From Pithys albifrons albifrons (taxonomy: Eukaryota > Chordata > Aves > Passeriformes > Thamnophilidae), in assembly GCF_047495875.1 (NCBI RefSeq), contig NC_092462.1:30600023-30664022 (forward strand): DNA of 64,000 bases. The letters run 5' to 3'. Position numbers and translations under genes: made by a program. Positions 25,351-38,500 of this stretch are shown piece after piece. How positions within the stretch are numbered: the first letter of the stretch is position 1; every line of letters starts with the position of its first letter. The notes under the pieces were generated by a model that saw only the letters and a program-made list of their open reading frames with translations, had not been told where the DNA came from and made no database searches.

Positions 25351-25402
25351 ATCTCGGATGCTCAGCAAGGTCAGCCCCGGTTAGTACCGGGTGCAGTTCC
25401 GA
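25351..25402 (+). repeat. 5S-rRNA-like segment with internal deletion
   Basis: From ATCTCGGATGCTCAGCA to GGTTAGTAC it matches the internal-control region of 5S rRNA at about 31 of 37 positions by my hand alignment. GGTTAGTAC then runs directly into CGGGTGC, near the 3' end of 5S. About 25 bases of 5S are missing, and the break falls where both sides share TAC, a microhomology deletion. It lies downstream of the tRNA-Gln-like part and in the same orientation, joined by an (ATCCC)n-like run at 25325-25348. Confidence 0.65.
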
Positions 25403-25599
25403 GGACTTCACTGTCACTGTCCAAGCTCGCTCGTCCGTGGCAGATGGACCTCAGGACTTAAACGGTGGGGGCCAGTTCTGTGCACGCTGTGCCTCACCTA
25501 AAAAATCCACTGCGCAGGCTGGAAGGGCACACCCACGTGGGGAGAGCCCTGCCCAAATCTGCGTTCGCGAAGTCTGGCCCTACATACATTAGTGTATGT

Positions 25600-28500
25600 G
25601 AATTTGATGCTTGAAATGAGCCAGGGAAAGCATGCAGCTAAGTGATAATACCTGCATGCTTTTGTCCAAGACTCTTCCATTTCAGTTCTGGGGGTGCCAC
25701 TCCTGAATTTTCTCTCTTGATTTTTGTTTTAAGCATGTCTTTGTTCCTGTAGTGGACAAAAAATCCTTGAATCTCCTTGTTGTGGGAGTGAAATGTGTTG
25801 CTTGCTCTATGCAATAGGTATTCTTTACAGAGTTTAAAAAGAAAACAAAAAAAACCCCAATGAAACATAAAAAACACCTCTCCAAAAACGCCTGAAATCT
25901 CTGGCTTTTTTTTTAAGCTGTGAATCCTGCTGTGCAGACGCTTGCTGCTCCTGAATGTTGGAGCTAAACCGAAACATACCTTGTTCTCTCTCTTTGATGG
26001 AGTTCAGCACATGTTGAGGGACTTGGAGGAGCAGTATTTTGGCACAAGTGCCCCAAATCCTAACACATGCACACACACACTGCCTGATGTTTCATTTCAG
26101 GTTATAAACTGGATTACAACATGCTTTCACCCTATAGGCTTTGTCCAGGGAAATAGGCTGGATCTGACTGATGCATAAAACCAATCTGGCTAAATGATCA
26201 CCAAGTGGAAAGTAAAGGATGTATGCAGGATTTTTGTTTTTAACGGGAATTTAGATTACATTTTTTGTAATGCTAAATGATTATTAATACTATTTACCTT
26301 ATCAGTTCAAGAATGGAATAAATATATGGAAACTGTGCTTAAAGAGCTTAAGACAACATTTTAAACTTAAATGACTATATGTGCCCTAATTAAGTCAGGG
26401 TAGCACAGACAGTGTTTAAGCTGCACGTGTTTTCTTCTTGATGCAAATGGAGCTTTGTGTTCTTTTATTTGTGGGAAGCTTTGTTAGCCTCAGTTAGCTG
26501 AAATACTTGCATATGATTTGTTTTTTTCAAAAGAAAAGATACACTGTATTTAGAGATGCAAATACTACCTTGTCTGCAAAACCCACCAGCTGTTATACTG
26601 GAAGACAAAGCTAATTCTATGTTGCTTTACTTCAGTGTCTGTGTATTCACAAGCATCTTTTTAACAGCCTTCGCTGCATAGCTGAAAAATAGCAGGCACC
26701 AAATTGCTTTCTGATTCCTTTGGTAACAGCCTAGTTAAATTGGAGTTGGTCTGTGATTTCAAAAAAAGTTTTAAGCAAGCAGATAGATTGACTATGAGAA
26801 TACACCTTTGCATTAGTGTTTGTAGAAAAGTTGAACAGTCTGTTAGTTTTGATTCTCACATTCCTTGAATATGAGTTTGCTAATTGCTGACTTGAATATT
26901 TTTCTTGAGTCTGAGTCGGGTCAAATAAGTGGGGTAGTAGAAGAAGCTGCTTTTGGTTTTTGTATTAGTAGCACAGCTTTCTGAAGAGGTTCTTTGCTTC
27001 TGCTTTAAACATCTGGAGAGACAAAAGAGCGTTTGTGGGGTCTTTTGTGGCTGCTGAAAGTTGGAGCAGGGAAGAATTACATTCCAATAAATAGTGTGAA
27101 TCCTGGAAAAATCACAGTGAAATCATTAAGTATTAACTTTTATCTTCTTTATAAACGAAAGCACTTTCATTTCATCTGTGGTGACTGTTCTGGTAATGTG
27201 TGTTATGTAATGTTTACTCTCATCTTTGGATTGAAATCCTTTTTCCGATTTGTGAGCAATATCTGCATACGTATTTCTTAGCTGCATTGACATGCCAGAT
27301 GCACAGTGGTAGCAGTCTCTGCCTGCTAATCCTGTAATAACATTCTGGTGACCAAATTCAATGGCCCTGCGCGGAGTCTCGGAACAGCTGATTGCTGAGT
27401 AGGGAGGAAAAAAAAATAACCCAGCGAATCTGGTTGCAGCTCTCTGCTGCATCCCCATCCCACAATCCCTTGCACCATTTGCTGCAGTCTTTCTACACAG
27501 GCTGAGTGAGAAAAAGATGTGCTAAATAAAGATTGATTGGTTTGAATCCTGAAGGGGTCTCCCACTTGTAAATGACCCAGGGGGAAAAAAAATTCATGAC
27601 GACTTTACTGGGCCTCCTCTTATTCTTCCATTTTTCTTTCCACCTGTCCTCTTCGTGGAATGGAGCATCATTCCTTAAAGCACAAAATCTGTTGTGCATC
27701 TAATAATGACTATGCTGTATAGGGTTTCTTAAACAGTTTTATGTGTGAGGCTTGAAATATTGACAGATGATGGTTTGTTCGTTTGGATTACTGCGGAACT
27801 GCAGCTCCGTCCCTGCAAGGATTTTATGCTCAGCACTGCACTGATTAAGCTATTTTTCTACAAAGATGGGTAGGTCTGAAATACTCAAGTTTACTCAGTG
27901 TTATTCCTGGTGGCTACTGCTGGATTGCTCTCTCTCTCTGTTTTGACCCTCGATCGTTCATTATGCTTCTGCATGCTGTAAGAATGAAGAGGGTTGCTGT
28001 GTTTTGAACAAGGCACTAAGCTGATTGCAAGAGTGGGAGAGAGAGGAATGCAAATTTAGCTTATCAAGCCTTTTACACAAGTGTACTGTGTGGTGGTGAT
28101 GATTATTGATTTGCTCAGTGTGTTCTGTATTTGCTAATTTCGGAGCTGGTGCTAGAAATGGCTTGAATCTGTTCTTTATTCCTAAGGACTGTGGACAGGT
28201 GATCTATCTGTTTAAGGACTTTTAAGCTCCAGCTCTCTCAGTCCTTGAAGCTACATTATTGAGGTCCCCCACCCTTTCTTACAGCTCTCAAGGCCTAACT
28301 GTTCCTTTGGAAACGTTGCTATTGGAAACCTATTCATTCATAATACATGAATAGACCCTCTGGGTTGTGAATGCCATTGATAAGAAGAGGATGAACAAGC
28401 TGCAAGCAATTTGTTCTCCTCAGGCTGTACTTTCAGGCTAGCTGCAGCTCTGGCTAGGTGGATTTCAGAGATAGCAGTGTATCAGTAACACACAATTCTA

Positions 28501-31500
28501 CTATTTTAGGAATAAAATCCTGGCAACTGAACAGTATAAGTTTCCCCAATGTCTTTTGCTTGGCCTGGTGGTGCAAACTAATAGAGAATTTGGTAACAGT
28601 TCAGGAATTCCGGAGCTCATTTGAAGATACCTGTAGGAAGGGTGCACTTTCATATTATATGTCTCCATTTACCTGAAACAACACTTCTGGAACTGTTATT
28701 TCCTGTACCTAACATGTTTTTTTCTTTTCACCCTTTTCTAATGCTATAGGAAGTTCCTTTCATATGGGTGGGGCCCCTCCCTGAAGGGTTGCATGCATAG
28801 CAGGGCAAGGCTTTCCACTAGCTTAGAGAGCCATTGTTTTCCCCTTTCTTTGCTGCATAGTGTATTTTGAATGAAAATTGATAGTGGTATCTCTAAGAAG
28901 AAGAAAAAAGCAACTATGTTATTTTGGGGATGGCTGGGAAGACAGCAATTCTTGAACCTCCAAAGGGTGACAAAGGGTGCGTATTTCAGAACACTTTCCT
29001 GCACTTGATTTGGCAAACCTGAACTGGGTTTTGAGTGTGTGTCCTATAGATAAATGGGCAGGGAGTTATGTCTTGTTTGGTGCAACCTTTCATAAACCTT
29101 TGGCTTTGCATCTTTAAATTATGAAGTGTAACTGGAAGTGATAGACTTGTTTTCAAAGCTTGTGCTTCAGCTGTTCTTTATTAGATGGGGAGACATAATG
29201 AACCTCTGAAAAGCGCTCTGGCTCAGAAGATGCTACTGTAAAAAAAGAACATTTTTCTTGTAAAACTAACATTTTTTTGCAAAATCTCCCACTGCTAATG
29301 CATCTGAAACTTAGGTTGCTGTTTCAAGGAACTGCTGCAACCATAGCAGTAAATTCGAAAAAATACTAGGGTGAAATTTGAAGGCATTGTCTAAACAGTC
29401 CAGTTTTTCCTCAAATAGTCTGGTTGTACAGTTGCTTTCATTGAGTCAATAGGCATAATCATCATTCTCATAGCTCCATCATCAAAATTGCATCAAAGGT
29501 GGAGTTGGCTCAGAGAAGCTGCAGAATCCTGCAAATCCCATACTCAACTGTTTTTTTAAATGAACCACTCGTGTAAGAAGTTTTTGTACCAGGTAGTGGT
29601 CAAAGCTTGAAATGTATGATGAAATTCTGTTTCCAAGTTCTATTTATAATTCTATCTTCAATTCTATTTTCAAGTTTTAAAGCTGATATATGTGAGCACA
29701 GGGGATAAATGACAATCATGGCCTGCTGCATTTCAGACAAAACAAAGACAAAAATCTATTTCTGAATCTTTAATAATTTCTTTCCTTGACAAAGCTTTGA
29801 GTGTGAACATTTGAAAAATAAAGTGATGACATGAGCTAAGAATTACTCGATTTTCCAGTGAGATTGGAGGAATGTGAAAAACTAAGAGAAAGATCAGATT
29901 AAATCAATATTAATTTTCTCAGGCACCAGAATTTTTTCTTGTGTAAGCACTATTTGCTGGTGTAGTTCTACTTGATAAGTGAAAAATGCAATACAGAAAA
30001 TACCTGGTTGCTAGAGAACTTTCTTCTGTTATATGACAGGCAGCATTCACTGGAGATTTATTCTTTGCTATCTTAAGTACAGTTTTTTTCCCAGTAGTCT
30101 GTGTTCAGTCTATAACAAAAAAATATTCTGTTCGTGTGTCCAATTTGGAAATTGTGCCTTTGATAAGAAGTCTTCCTGCTTCTGATTATCTTCCCTGTTT
30201 TGTTTGGGTCCTTGCCCCTAACATTTGGGGAGGGAGAGTGGGAGGAAAACACAGCTGTGTCAGTGGTGAAATGAATTTCTTTTGAAACATATCACTGATG
30301 TTCCGCATGTTATGCTGCCAAGTGTGTGAATACATTAATGTGTATCTGATTGTCTGCTCTTTCTACTCCATTTTGTAAAAGCCAGATATTTTGATTCCAT
30401 GCCTTGTAAAGCCACCCTTAGCTCAAGCTTTTAAAACATGGTTTGACATGGTTTCCTAATTGATCTCCTAAGGTTTATTGTGTGTGATTTATGGCATTTA
30501 AATAGGAAAAATTAATTTGTGTTTATGTAGTGTTCACATTTTATCTTACTATGGGAAAAGAATTTTTTTAAAATGATGAAAAAAGACAAGAAAATATTAT
30601 CAATCCTGAAAGCATGCATTTTTAGGTCATGAATTCATATTTTATGAGTATTAGAACAATTTTTACCATGGAAAAAAAATGGAAACAAAAGGGCCTGGCA
30701 TAAGTGTTTTCCATTGAATAAATGTCGGTTACTGCAGTTGGGTATTTTATTGTGAATAACTTTATGCTGCTGTATTTGCTAGCAGAGAGGTGATGCCTCA
30801 GGAACCTGCTGTCAGGGAAATCAGTACAGCATGATCCATAATCATTCATTATCTTAGAAACAGCCTCTTGCTCAATGTAATAAGTAAACCATACTGATAT
30901 GGCTAAATACACAGCTCAGGAAGAACAGCATGGGTTCAACTCTGACAGACCAGTGTGCTGTGCATTCAAACACAGGAGGAAGATCTGATGAAACACTGAA
31001 CATAAAACGCTACACAGGTCACACAAATCGTTGTGGAATTGAGTGACCTTTGAATGAGTGTTATCAGCATGGAGGCAGAGGGCTTGTTATTTCTGCCATG
31101 GAAAGCCTGAACTGTCCCCAAGCTGGATGCCAAATTATCTAAAATGGGTGACTAAGAAGGGGTAGAAATTGTTTCGGGAAGAAGTTAGACCCTCAGCAGT
31201 GAAGCAGTCCAGCAGGGTTGCTGCGCTGTTGGTGTGGGCGGACTGGCAGACCTCAGTGCGGCCATCAGCTCCCTGGGGAGTGAGCCTGTGCCTCTCAGTG
31301 CTCCAGCCCGCTGGAAACCCTCATGGAGAGGAGTTCTGCCTGGGCCACCCTGCCAGGGCCTAGCATGCCAGGTTTTCCTAAACTGTTTTAGAAGGCAGTT
31401 CTCTAAGGTTGCTTCCTTCCTTTTCCTTTGGTCTTCTCTTTCCACATATGAATTCTGTTGACTATAATCTGTACCTCCAGCTGAAAAGAAATTAATTTTT

Positions 31501-32370
31501 TCTCTCCTGTGTTTTGTTTCAGGATAGGAGGTGTTGCAAATCTGCTGGTGTCCCTTTAATCTGCAGTTCTAATTCTGTCAAATCAGTAGACTTATTCTTA
31601 CCCTTTGATTTCATGCTTTTTCTGCCAGGTTATGAAGAGTCTTCAGTCCTACCACTTCTGCCTATAATGCCATTTTTCTTGCATTTATAATTTGGATGTG
31701 CTTCATGTATCGTTCACCCGAACTGTGCTGATTCTCAGCAGCTGTCATTTGCCTCTTCTTTGCTCTGTTTCCTTTATAGTGAGGATTTTCATTTTATCTA
31801 CCTCACCCTTGTTGCTGATGCAGAATTTGAGTATTCCTTTCCCAGGGGCTGTCTGGTTCTGGAGCCTTCTCCTTGAGGGCTTCATGGAGTCCAAATCTAC
31901 CATGTTTTGGGCAATACGAGCACTGACAAGGGGAAAAAATTGGTGGGTGAACCATTTTCAAACCGTGATGCAGCCATTTGACTAGCTGGTGCAGTTCCAG
32001 TTTAAGCATTTTGCCAGCAGTACTGTACGTGTGAGAAATCTGATGTTTCTTAGCACTGGCTAAACCCACTGGTGCAAGACCATTTTTATCGTGGGATTTC
32101 TCTAAAAACAGACATCCCTGTAACTCTTTCAGTCCAGAGGCAGCATGTCTTTCCAGCATGTCTGCTCAGAGAGAGGTGTTGTAGACTTGGCGGACTGTTT
32201 CTCAGGTTCTCATCACTGTTAAACCATTTTAGAAGTTCCTCACTGTTTTGGTTTGACATGGAAATATGAATTCCCACATACGGATGAAACATGAACGAAT
32301 TAGTAATGGATTTTTTTATTTCATGGAGTTTATAAGGCATTTTTCTTCTCTTCTTTTCCTCACCCTGATC
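25600..32370. other. Noncoding DNA upstream of the first TRIM2 coding exon
   Basis: AT-rich with short CA and CT runs (about 26067-26080 and 27930-27940). A GC-richer patch lies at about 31160-31370, and an isolated CpG cluster near 27365-27385. No coding exon, RNA gene or named repeat was recognised. Confidence 0.5.
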
Positions 32371-32373
32371 CAG

Positions 32374-32421
32374 CAGTGTGCAGGGTAGAAGGGAACAGGA
32401 CCCATATGTCAGTGGTCTAGG
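32374..32421 (+). other. TRIM2: Upstream part of the first TRIM2 coding exon, with alternative acceptors and in-frame N-terminal extension
   Basis: Preceded by a pyrimidine tract (about 32338-32366). AG dinucleotides end at 32373, 32376, 32383 and 32388. From 32389 the frame of the start codon reads [11 protein letters not shown] and then Met1. This resembles the GPPCQWSR that, as I remember it, precedes Met1 in the longer mammalian TRIM2 isoform. If the acceptor at 32388 is used, the in-frame TAG (32386-32388) falls in the intron and translation could enter from an upstream exon. With earlier acceptors this stretch is 5' UTR. Confidence 0.6.
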
Positions 32422-32555
32422 ATGGCCAGTGAAGGCTCCAACATCCCAAGTCCTGTGGTCCGTCAGATTGACAAGCAGTTTCTGATTTGCAGCATATGCC
32501 TGGACCGTTACAAGAACCCCAAAGTACTTCCCTGCCTGCATACTTTCTGTGAGAG
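32422..32555 (+). CDS. TRIM2: TRIM2 first coding exon: start codon and first half of RING
   Basis: Coding part of the exon, residues 1-44 and two bases of Arg45. The ATG at 32422 has A at -3 and G at +4, a strong initiation context. RING zinc ligands visible here are C23, C26, C38, H40 and C43. The donor follows GAGAG with GTAAGT at 32556. Candidate acceptor AG dinucleotides upstream end at 32373, 32376, 32383 and 32388. Upstream in frame the sequence stays open back to a TAG at 32386-32388, so an untranslated stretch or an N-terminal extension precedes the ATG depending on the acceptor used. Confidence 0.96.
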
Positions 32556-35500
32556 GTAAGTCCTTCCCTCACGCTGGTGACTTGGTATTTGTGTCATGCA
32601 GCAAGCATGGAACATGGCATTCTTTAGCACATGGAGACTTTGTACTTGTAAAGGACATGTTAAGGCATGATAAAGTCTGGGAAGGCTGGAGAGGCAGGGG
32701 TGTAGAAAAAGAAATTTGTGTCAGGAAGGAAGAGACAGCAGTGAAATATTTGGAATACATTCCCTTTCTGCAAGAGTAAACAAAAAGTAAATCTAATTAA
32801 ACTAATGAATACAGTTACAACAATGTGAAAGGTGATGACAGCCACAATTTGGACCTCAAATGAGTGGTCTCATATTTATCCCGATTAGCCTATAACTAGA
32901 AACAATAAAAAATGTTCTTTGTTGATTTACTAAGCTGAGAAATAATTATCCCATCCTTTAATGTCCAAGAGTTAGACACGATATATACATAATTAATAAT
33001 CTGTGATTAAATGTCTTCATTATTCTGAAGCTTAGTTGACTGAAGTGGAAAAACTCTCTGAAAAGAGATCTGATAAAACAGCAACCTGCCTTTTACTGTG
33101 TTCAGCTGAATGAACTGAATATGCATAGTGATACTTCAATGTTGTATTATCCATCAAATGGCAGAGAAAGTATCACATCTGCAGAAAAGTTAGCTAGAGA
33201 ATTAGTGGTTAGAGTTCTTTATCTGACGATGGGATGCAACTCTTTGAATTATATATTGAATGGCAGAGTAATTTGAATAAATGGTATGTGGTGTGCACAG
33301 AGTGCAAGAAAAATTGTGGATTTCTGGGTGTGTCAGATGAACTGGTCTTTTGCAGAAGAGCAGGATATCCTGGCATTACAGAAGGCAGCAGTGAAACTTT
33401 TACTGTAGTCAGTGGAGACAAGATTTTCACCATCATGTGTTAACTTTCATGACTTCAGTTCATGTGTAAACCCCAAGGCCAGCTTCTGGTTTTCACCATA
33501 ATCCTCTTATGTTGATCTGGTTACGGAAAGAGGCTGGAAGAACTCTTCCAATGCGCTGCTGATGTGCAAAGCCTAAGCTCTCCTTTCAGAGAGCCCTCAC
33601 TCGGGGGTCAGGAGGAGAGCTGCCAAGGGAACACGAAGAGTGGTGCAACCTTGGAAATGTGTAAGAGCTGTGGAGCTGTGTGAGGTCACACTTTCTCAGT
33701 GGGCATCTCATGAGGAATTTTGTGTAGCACTGCTTCCCTAAAGAACTGCATTCTGCAAAGCTTCCTCTTGTCACAAGACTATAGCATATTAAATGCAACT
33801 ATATGTTGCTTGCCCAGCAGGTGTTAAGTTCATTTTCAAGGTCCAAAGTGGCATTAACTGTAACCTAGGCCAGTCTGCTGCATATTGTTGATTGCAGAAC
33901 TTTTGTGTGGATTTATATTCTGTGAAATGTATTAGTTTTAAAAAATCCCAACACTAGCCTCACCTCCCCAAAATCAAACAGAAACAAAAATCTCCTCCAA
34001 AACTCCTCTTAACATAAACTGTGATAACCTAGAATGTACTTCCCTACACAGTAAAGAAAGCTCTGTTGATTCTGGCTAGCTGCCAAATAACTTTCCTAAT
34101 TGAAATAAATGAAAAAATTTCTGTTGGTTTCAGTGGGACCATGTTTTACCTCTGAAACACTAAACCCACAAATACAAGTTAATAAAGGAGATTCTGTTGG
34201 AAAGACAAGGGTCAAACACTGGTTAGTCAGTTAAAGACACAGACTCAAATACTTGATGCAACTTCATGTCCATCAAAATTTATCTGATAGTGTATCATTT
34301 TTACTGTTCTGTGAGCAGGATGCAGTAGATGTCTGGAAGCATGGATCAAATGAATGAAAATCTGTAAAGGCATATAACTCTTAGAATTGTGTCAGCTTAT
34401 GGAACCTTTTTCCATGTGGCAGAGAAAGAAAGGTTTAAAGGAAAAAACATATTCCCTATAACCACTTCTACTTCTGAAGCCCGTTGATGTACCTTTGCTT
34501 TTATAATTAGGAGTAGCACTGTATCAAACTATTTTTTTAACTGAAGCTATGAAGGGGTTTTTTTTCCTCTTTGATGATACTTTTCCCTTCTCTCCCCTTC
34601 CACCTCCCTTCCCCACAGGTGTTTACAGAATTACATTCCAGCCCATAGCTTAACCCTTTCTTGTCCCGTGTGCCGTCAGACCTCCATTCTGCCAGAGAAA
34701 GGGGTTTCTGCACTCCAGAACAACTTCTTTATTACCAACCTGATGGATGTCCTGCAACGAACGCCGGAAAACAGCATTGAGGAGGCCTCCATCTTGGAGA
34801 CTGTCACTGCTGTTGCTGCAGGCAAACCACTCTCCTGCCCCAATCATGATGGAAATGTAAGTGAGACAACCTCCTGTGATATGTACAGATGCTGATATGT
34901 GCTGAGTTGTCTGGGTTTCATGGATATTTTGTTCTAAAAAGATAGCATGAGAAGTGGAATCACACAAATTCTTTGATTTTATGATATGTCAGAATAAAAG
35001 TGATTCTTCAAATTAACACAAGTGCTCTTAGTGGAGCATCCTGAAGTAGTCAAGATATTACTTCATTTTACCAGTCATCTGGGATGATAATGTATTTTAG
35101 CCCGTTTAGTCAAAATTATTGTTCTGCAAGCACTGAACCTTATGCCTTTACCTCTTTGGGTTAGATTTCCCCAGCTCTCGTGCTTGTAGCATCAGATATT
35201 GCTGTGGGGACCTGTGTGTTTAGGCAATATGTGACATGGACCTTATAAGCTTAACTGACCTGCACACTTAGACAGTGCCAAAAGTTATATGAGCATATTA
35301 ACATGGAGCCAAATAAAAGTGATCCCTAGCTTAGGATCCTTTGGGTCAGCACATGCTTGTAACGGACAGCTTCTATTTATCTGCACTGTTTTGTGCATCT
35401 CATGTATCAGTCCTTCAAGGCTGCTTTGTTTTTTCCCTCCATCCACTCTTTTTACCTAGAATGTCCCCACACACATCCTCAACTTGTATCTGTATTCATT

Positions 35501-38500
35501 GGCAAGTATCCCCAGCTAAGTAAGTATTCACAGATTGCTGCAAGAACAGCTCTAACTCTGCTTATTTCACAATTTTCAGTGTTAACCTGTGTGAATTCAT
35601 GGTAGGCATATGAGCTCCTGGTTCATAGCCAGGCTTATGCAAACATGTAAGCAGACCATGTTACAAAGCTCAGCAATGCTGTGTTGCAAACTGAATACTG
35701 TTCTGTGCAAGCCAAGAAATAAGTACCAGTAGTTTAAGACAACTTTCTGGGTATTTTTATTAGATACTCAGTATAGGTATATCAGTTGTATAGGACTAAT
35801 TCAGCTGATAGGTAATGATTGCTGTAACAGAGGAATAGCTCAGTTTCCTCTGCTTTACACACCTGTTGGAATTAGGTAGACTTGTATAACTCTGGTTAAT
35901 GAATAACTGGTATAACTTTTCAAACGTGTACTATACCTATCTTTGTGTAGTGGTTACTGATTAATAAATTCTAGTTTTCATTTGCATTTTATTGGCTGTC
36001 TTTAAAGTGAATCATAGTTCTCTTCTGACACAGCTATTGTGATAGAAGCCATTTGATTGTGAAATGCAGAAAAAAGTCAAAATGAAGGTGTTACTCATTT
36101 TGCATTTTAAATTATCAGCTGATTACTCTTTGGATGCACTTAGGAAAAAATGCTTTGCCTACAATTAAAAATATGCCACCTTATACCTCTCTGAGAACTT
36201 TCTAGGGAAAGAGGGATTTGTATGCCCTCTAAACCAAACTTACTTGGCTTGCCTTGAAACACAGCATGCCTTTCAGGATGCTGAGTACTGTGTAATGGGA
36301 ATTAGCTTCTTTCTTCAGTAAGTATCTGGGAGATAGGAATTGGGAATAGGCTGAGGATGACTCCAATTTAAAGCAGTGTGGAGCTGGGAAATGAAAACCT
36401 AAAGTGCACACAGTAGTCCTTGTGATGGGAGGAGCTGAGGTGAGCTTTGTGGAGAGCTGCTTGAGGGTGGCCAAGCAGGTCTGGCTGAAGGGCAGGGTGC
36501 ACAGGGCAAGGTGCTGGGCACCTTAAGCCTCACTGAGGAAAAGGGATTTTGCTGGCTTCACAGGTAGAGAACAGGAGGGAACTGCATGGCAAGTAGGTTA
36601 GATATTAGGAAATGGTTCTTCTCCCAGAGGGTGGTTGGGCTCTGGAACAGGCTCCCCAGGGAAGTGGTCACAGTGCCAACACTGATAGAGTTCAAGAAGT
36701 GTTTGGACAGTGCTCTCAGGCACGTGGTGTGACTCTTGGGGCTGTTCTGTGCGGGGCCAGGAGCTGGACTTTGATCATCCTCGTGGGTCCCTTCCAAGTG
36801 AGGCTATTCTATGATTCTGTGATTCTAAGTGCCTGGCTGCTAGTAGCTTTACTGGGGGCTTCAGGAAGTGAAAGAGGATTGAGCTGGTAGCTGGAGGAGA
36901 ATGCCTTCACAGAAACAGAAGTCATTCTGCATTGACTGCTCCCTCCATTAATTTTTACGTATTGCTTGGGGTAGGGTCGGACCCATTGTATATTTCTTTT
37001 AAATAGTACCAGATTGTATTAGCTTGGAAATAAGTTTCTGTTTAAACAAGTTTTTTCAATCATTTTCAGCTATGCTGGATTTAAACCTCTCTAATTAAAA
37101 TCAGTTAGAAACTGATGCACAAATACTTTCTTATTGGCTTCCTATCCACTTGTAACTTAGCCTTTCTCAGACTATGTATATTAGGTATTTTCTCTTCCAG
37201 TTGGTCTCTTATTCCCATCACCCATATTTTCCATACATATGTGTGTGTATTCTGTTCCTTCTGTGCACATCCTCTCATCCTCTGTTGTGGCATATTTGTT
37301 CTGTGTGTTCTTATGAAAAATGAAACTTAGGTTGTAGTATCTTAACACAAGAGATGGTTTCCTGTGCTTGAAGCATACATAAATGCTTCCTCATATTGAC
37401 CCAACACAGACCACAAATGTATGTTCTTGTTAAATCAGAGTAATCAGGCAAATGTGGAACCCATGTGTATTCGTATCTACACATTAAAATAAAATTGACT
37501 TTATTCTCAGCTCCCTAACATCTGCAGCTCTTGTTGTGTATAAGCATCCTGGATTGGTAACATTGATCTATAATCATTTAGGGGCAGGTACAGGGAATGC
37601 TACGAAATTCTAGCTCCGTTACTTAATAGTACGTAACAAGTGGTGTAGCCTTTCTGCACTCACCCATCCTGAACAGTCTGTGCTTGGGTTTTGTTTGAAT
37701 TTTAAGTGAAAACCAGTCCAGAGACAAGGATCCATGGTTTTACAGGGGCAATGTATTTTCTGCCTATAGCGTGTAACAAGAAACGATACACAATATTAAA
37801 TTAAACGCCAATAACAAGAGACCATGCCTTAGCTCTGACGAGCTTTTTCTCAGAAGATCACAGTATAGCTTGGCAACTTGACAGGCATAAGGTCTTGTCT
37901 AGAGAAACATTCTCTGAACTTGTGCAGGTGTTGCTTACTGCCTGTATGCTTCTCTTAGAAAAATAAAAAAGCACCTTTCCTTGATATTCCAATGAAGTGA
38001 CTTCACCTCATATCTTTTAAACCCTTGTTTTTTCTCCTCACCTTTGTACTTCCCATCATATCACTTACTCATGTATCCCATTAAAGTGTAACCTAATTTT
38101 TTTCCATACTCTGCAATATTCGGTGTGTCACTGAGGCCAAATAAAAAATCCAGAATATCAGAGTTAGACTCTTGATGAGCATTAGAGCTAATAAGCTGAG
38201 CTTGCTGCTGGCAAAATTTTGTTCTGCCCTACAGGGAATCTTTAATACAGTTAGAAAGCAATAGTGTGACCAATACAATCATATCTGAATTGAAAAGTCA
38301 AACAAGAGGTTTGGACAGTTCACTTCTATGAAAAAATGTTGTTTAAGTCATGACAGTCTTACAAAACTTTTAAAAATTTGCTTAAAGTTTTTGGGTTTAA
38401 GCATGGGTATGGTGAAAGCTATGACTAGGCAGAACAAACTCCCACATTCTAAATTTTATCAGATATCTCAGAAGTTCCCTCAGGTGATTCAAATGTATGT

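Larger units (their letters stand above)
25226..25590 (+). mobile_element. Composite tRNA/5S-derived SINE-like element with CpG-rich tail
   Basis: Order on the plus strand: tRNA-Gln-like head, short spacer, ATCCC repeat, 5S-like segment, then about 190 bp of unknown CpG-rich sequence ending near 25588. The block has far more CpG than the intron around it. A 9-bp direct repeat ATTAGTGTA occurs at 25231-25239 and 25588-25596. It could be a target-site duplication, but the left copy overlaps the tRNA-like A-box, so this is uncertain. The known amniote 5S/tRNA SINE (AmnSINE1) has the opposite order, 5S first, so this is not a simple copy of it. No poly-A or CR1-like tail is evident. Confidence 0.5.

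Noticed and set aside
32086..32541. 151-codon minus-strand open frame
   Set aside because: It overlaps the TRIM2 first coding exon and is the antisense shadow of its low-stop composition; no domain.
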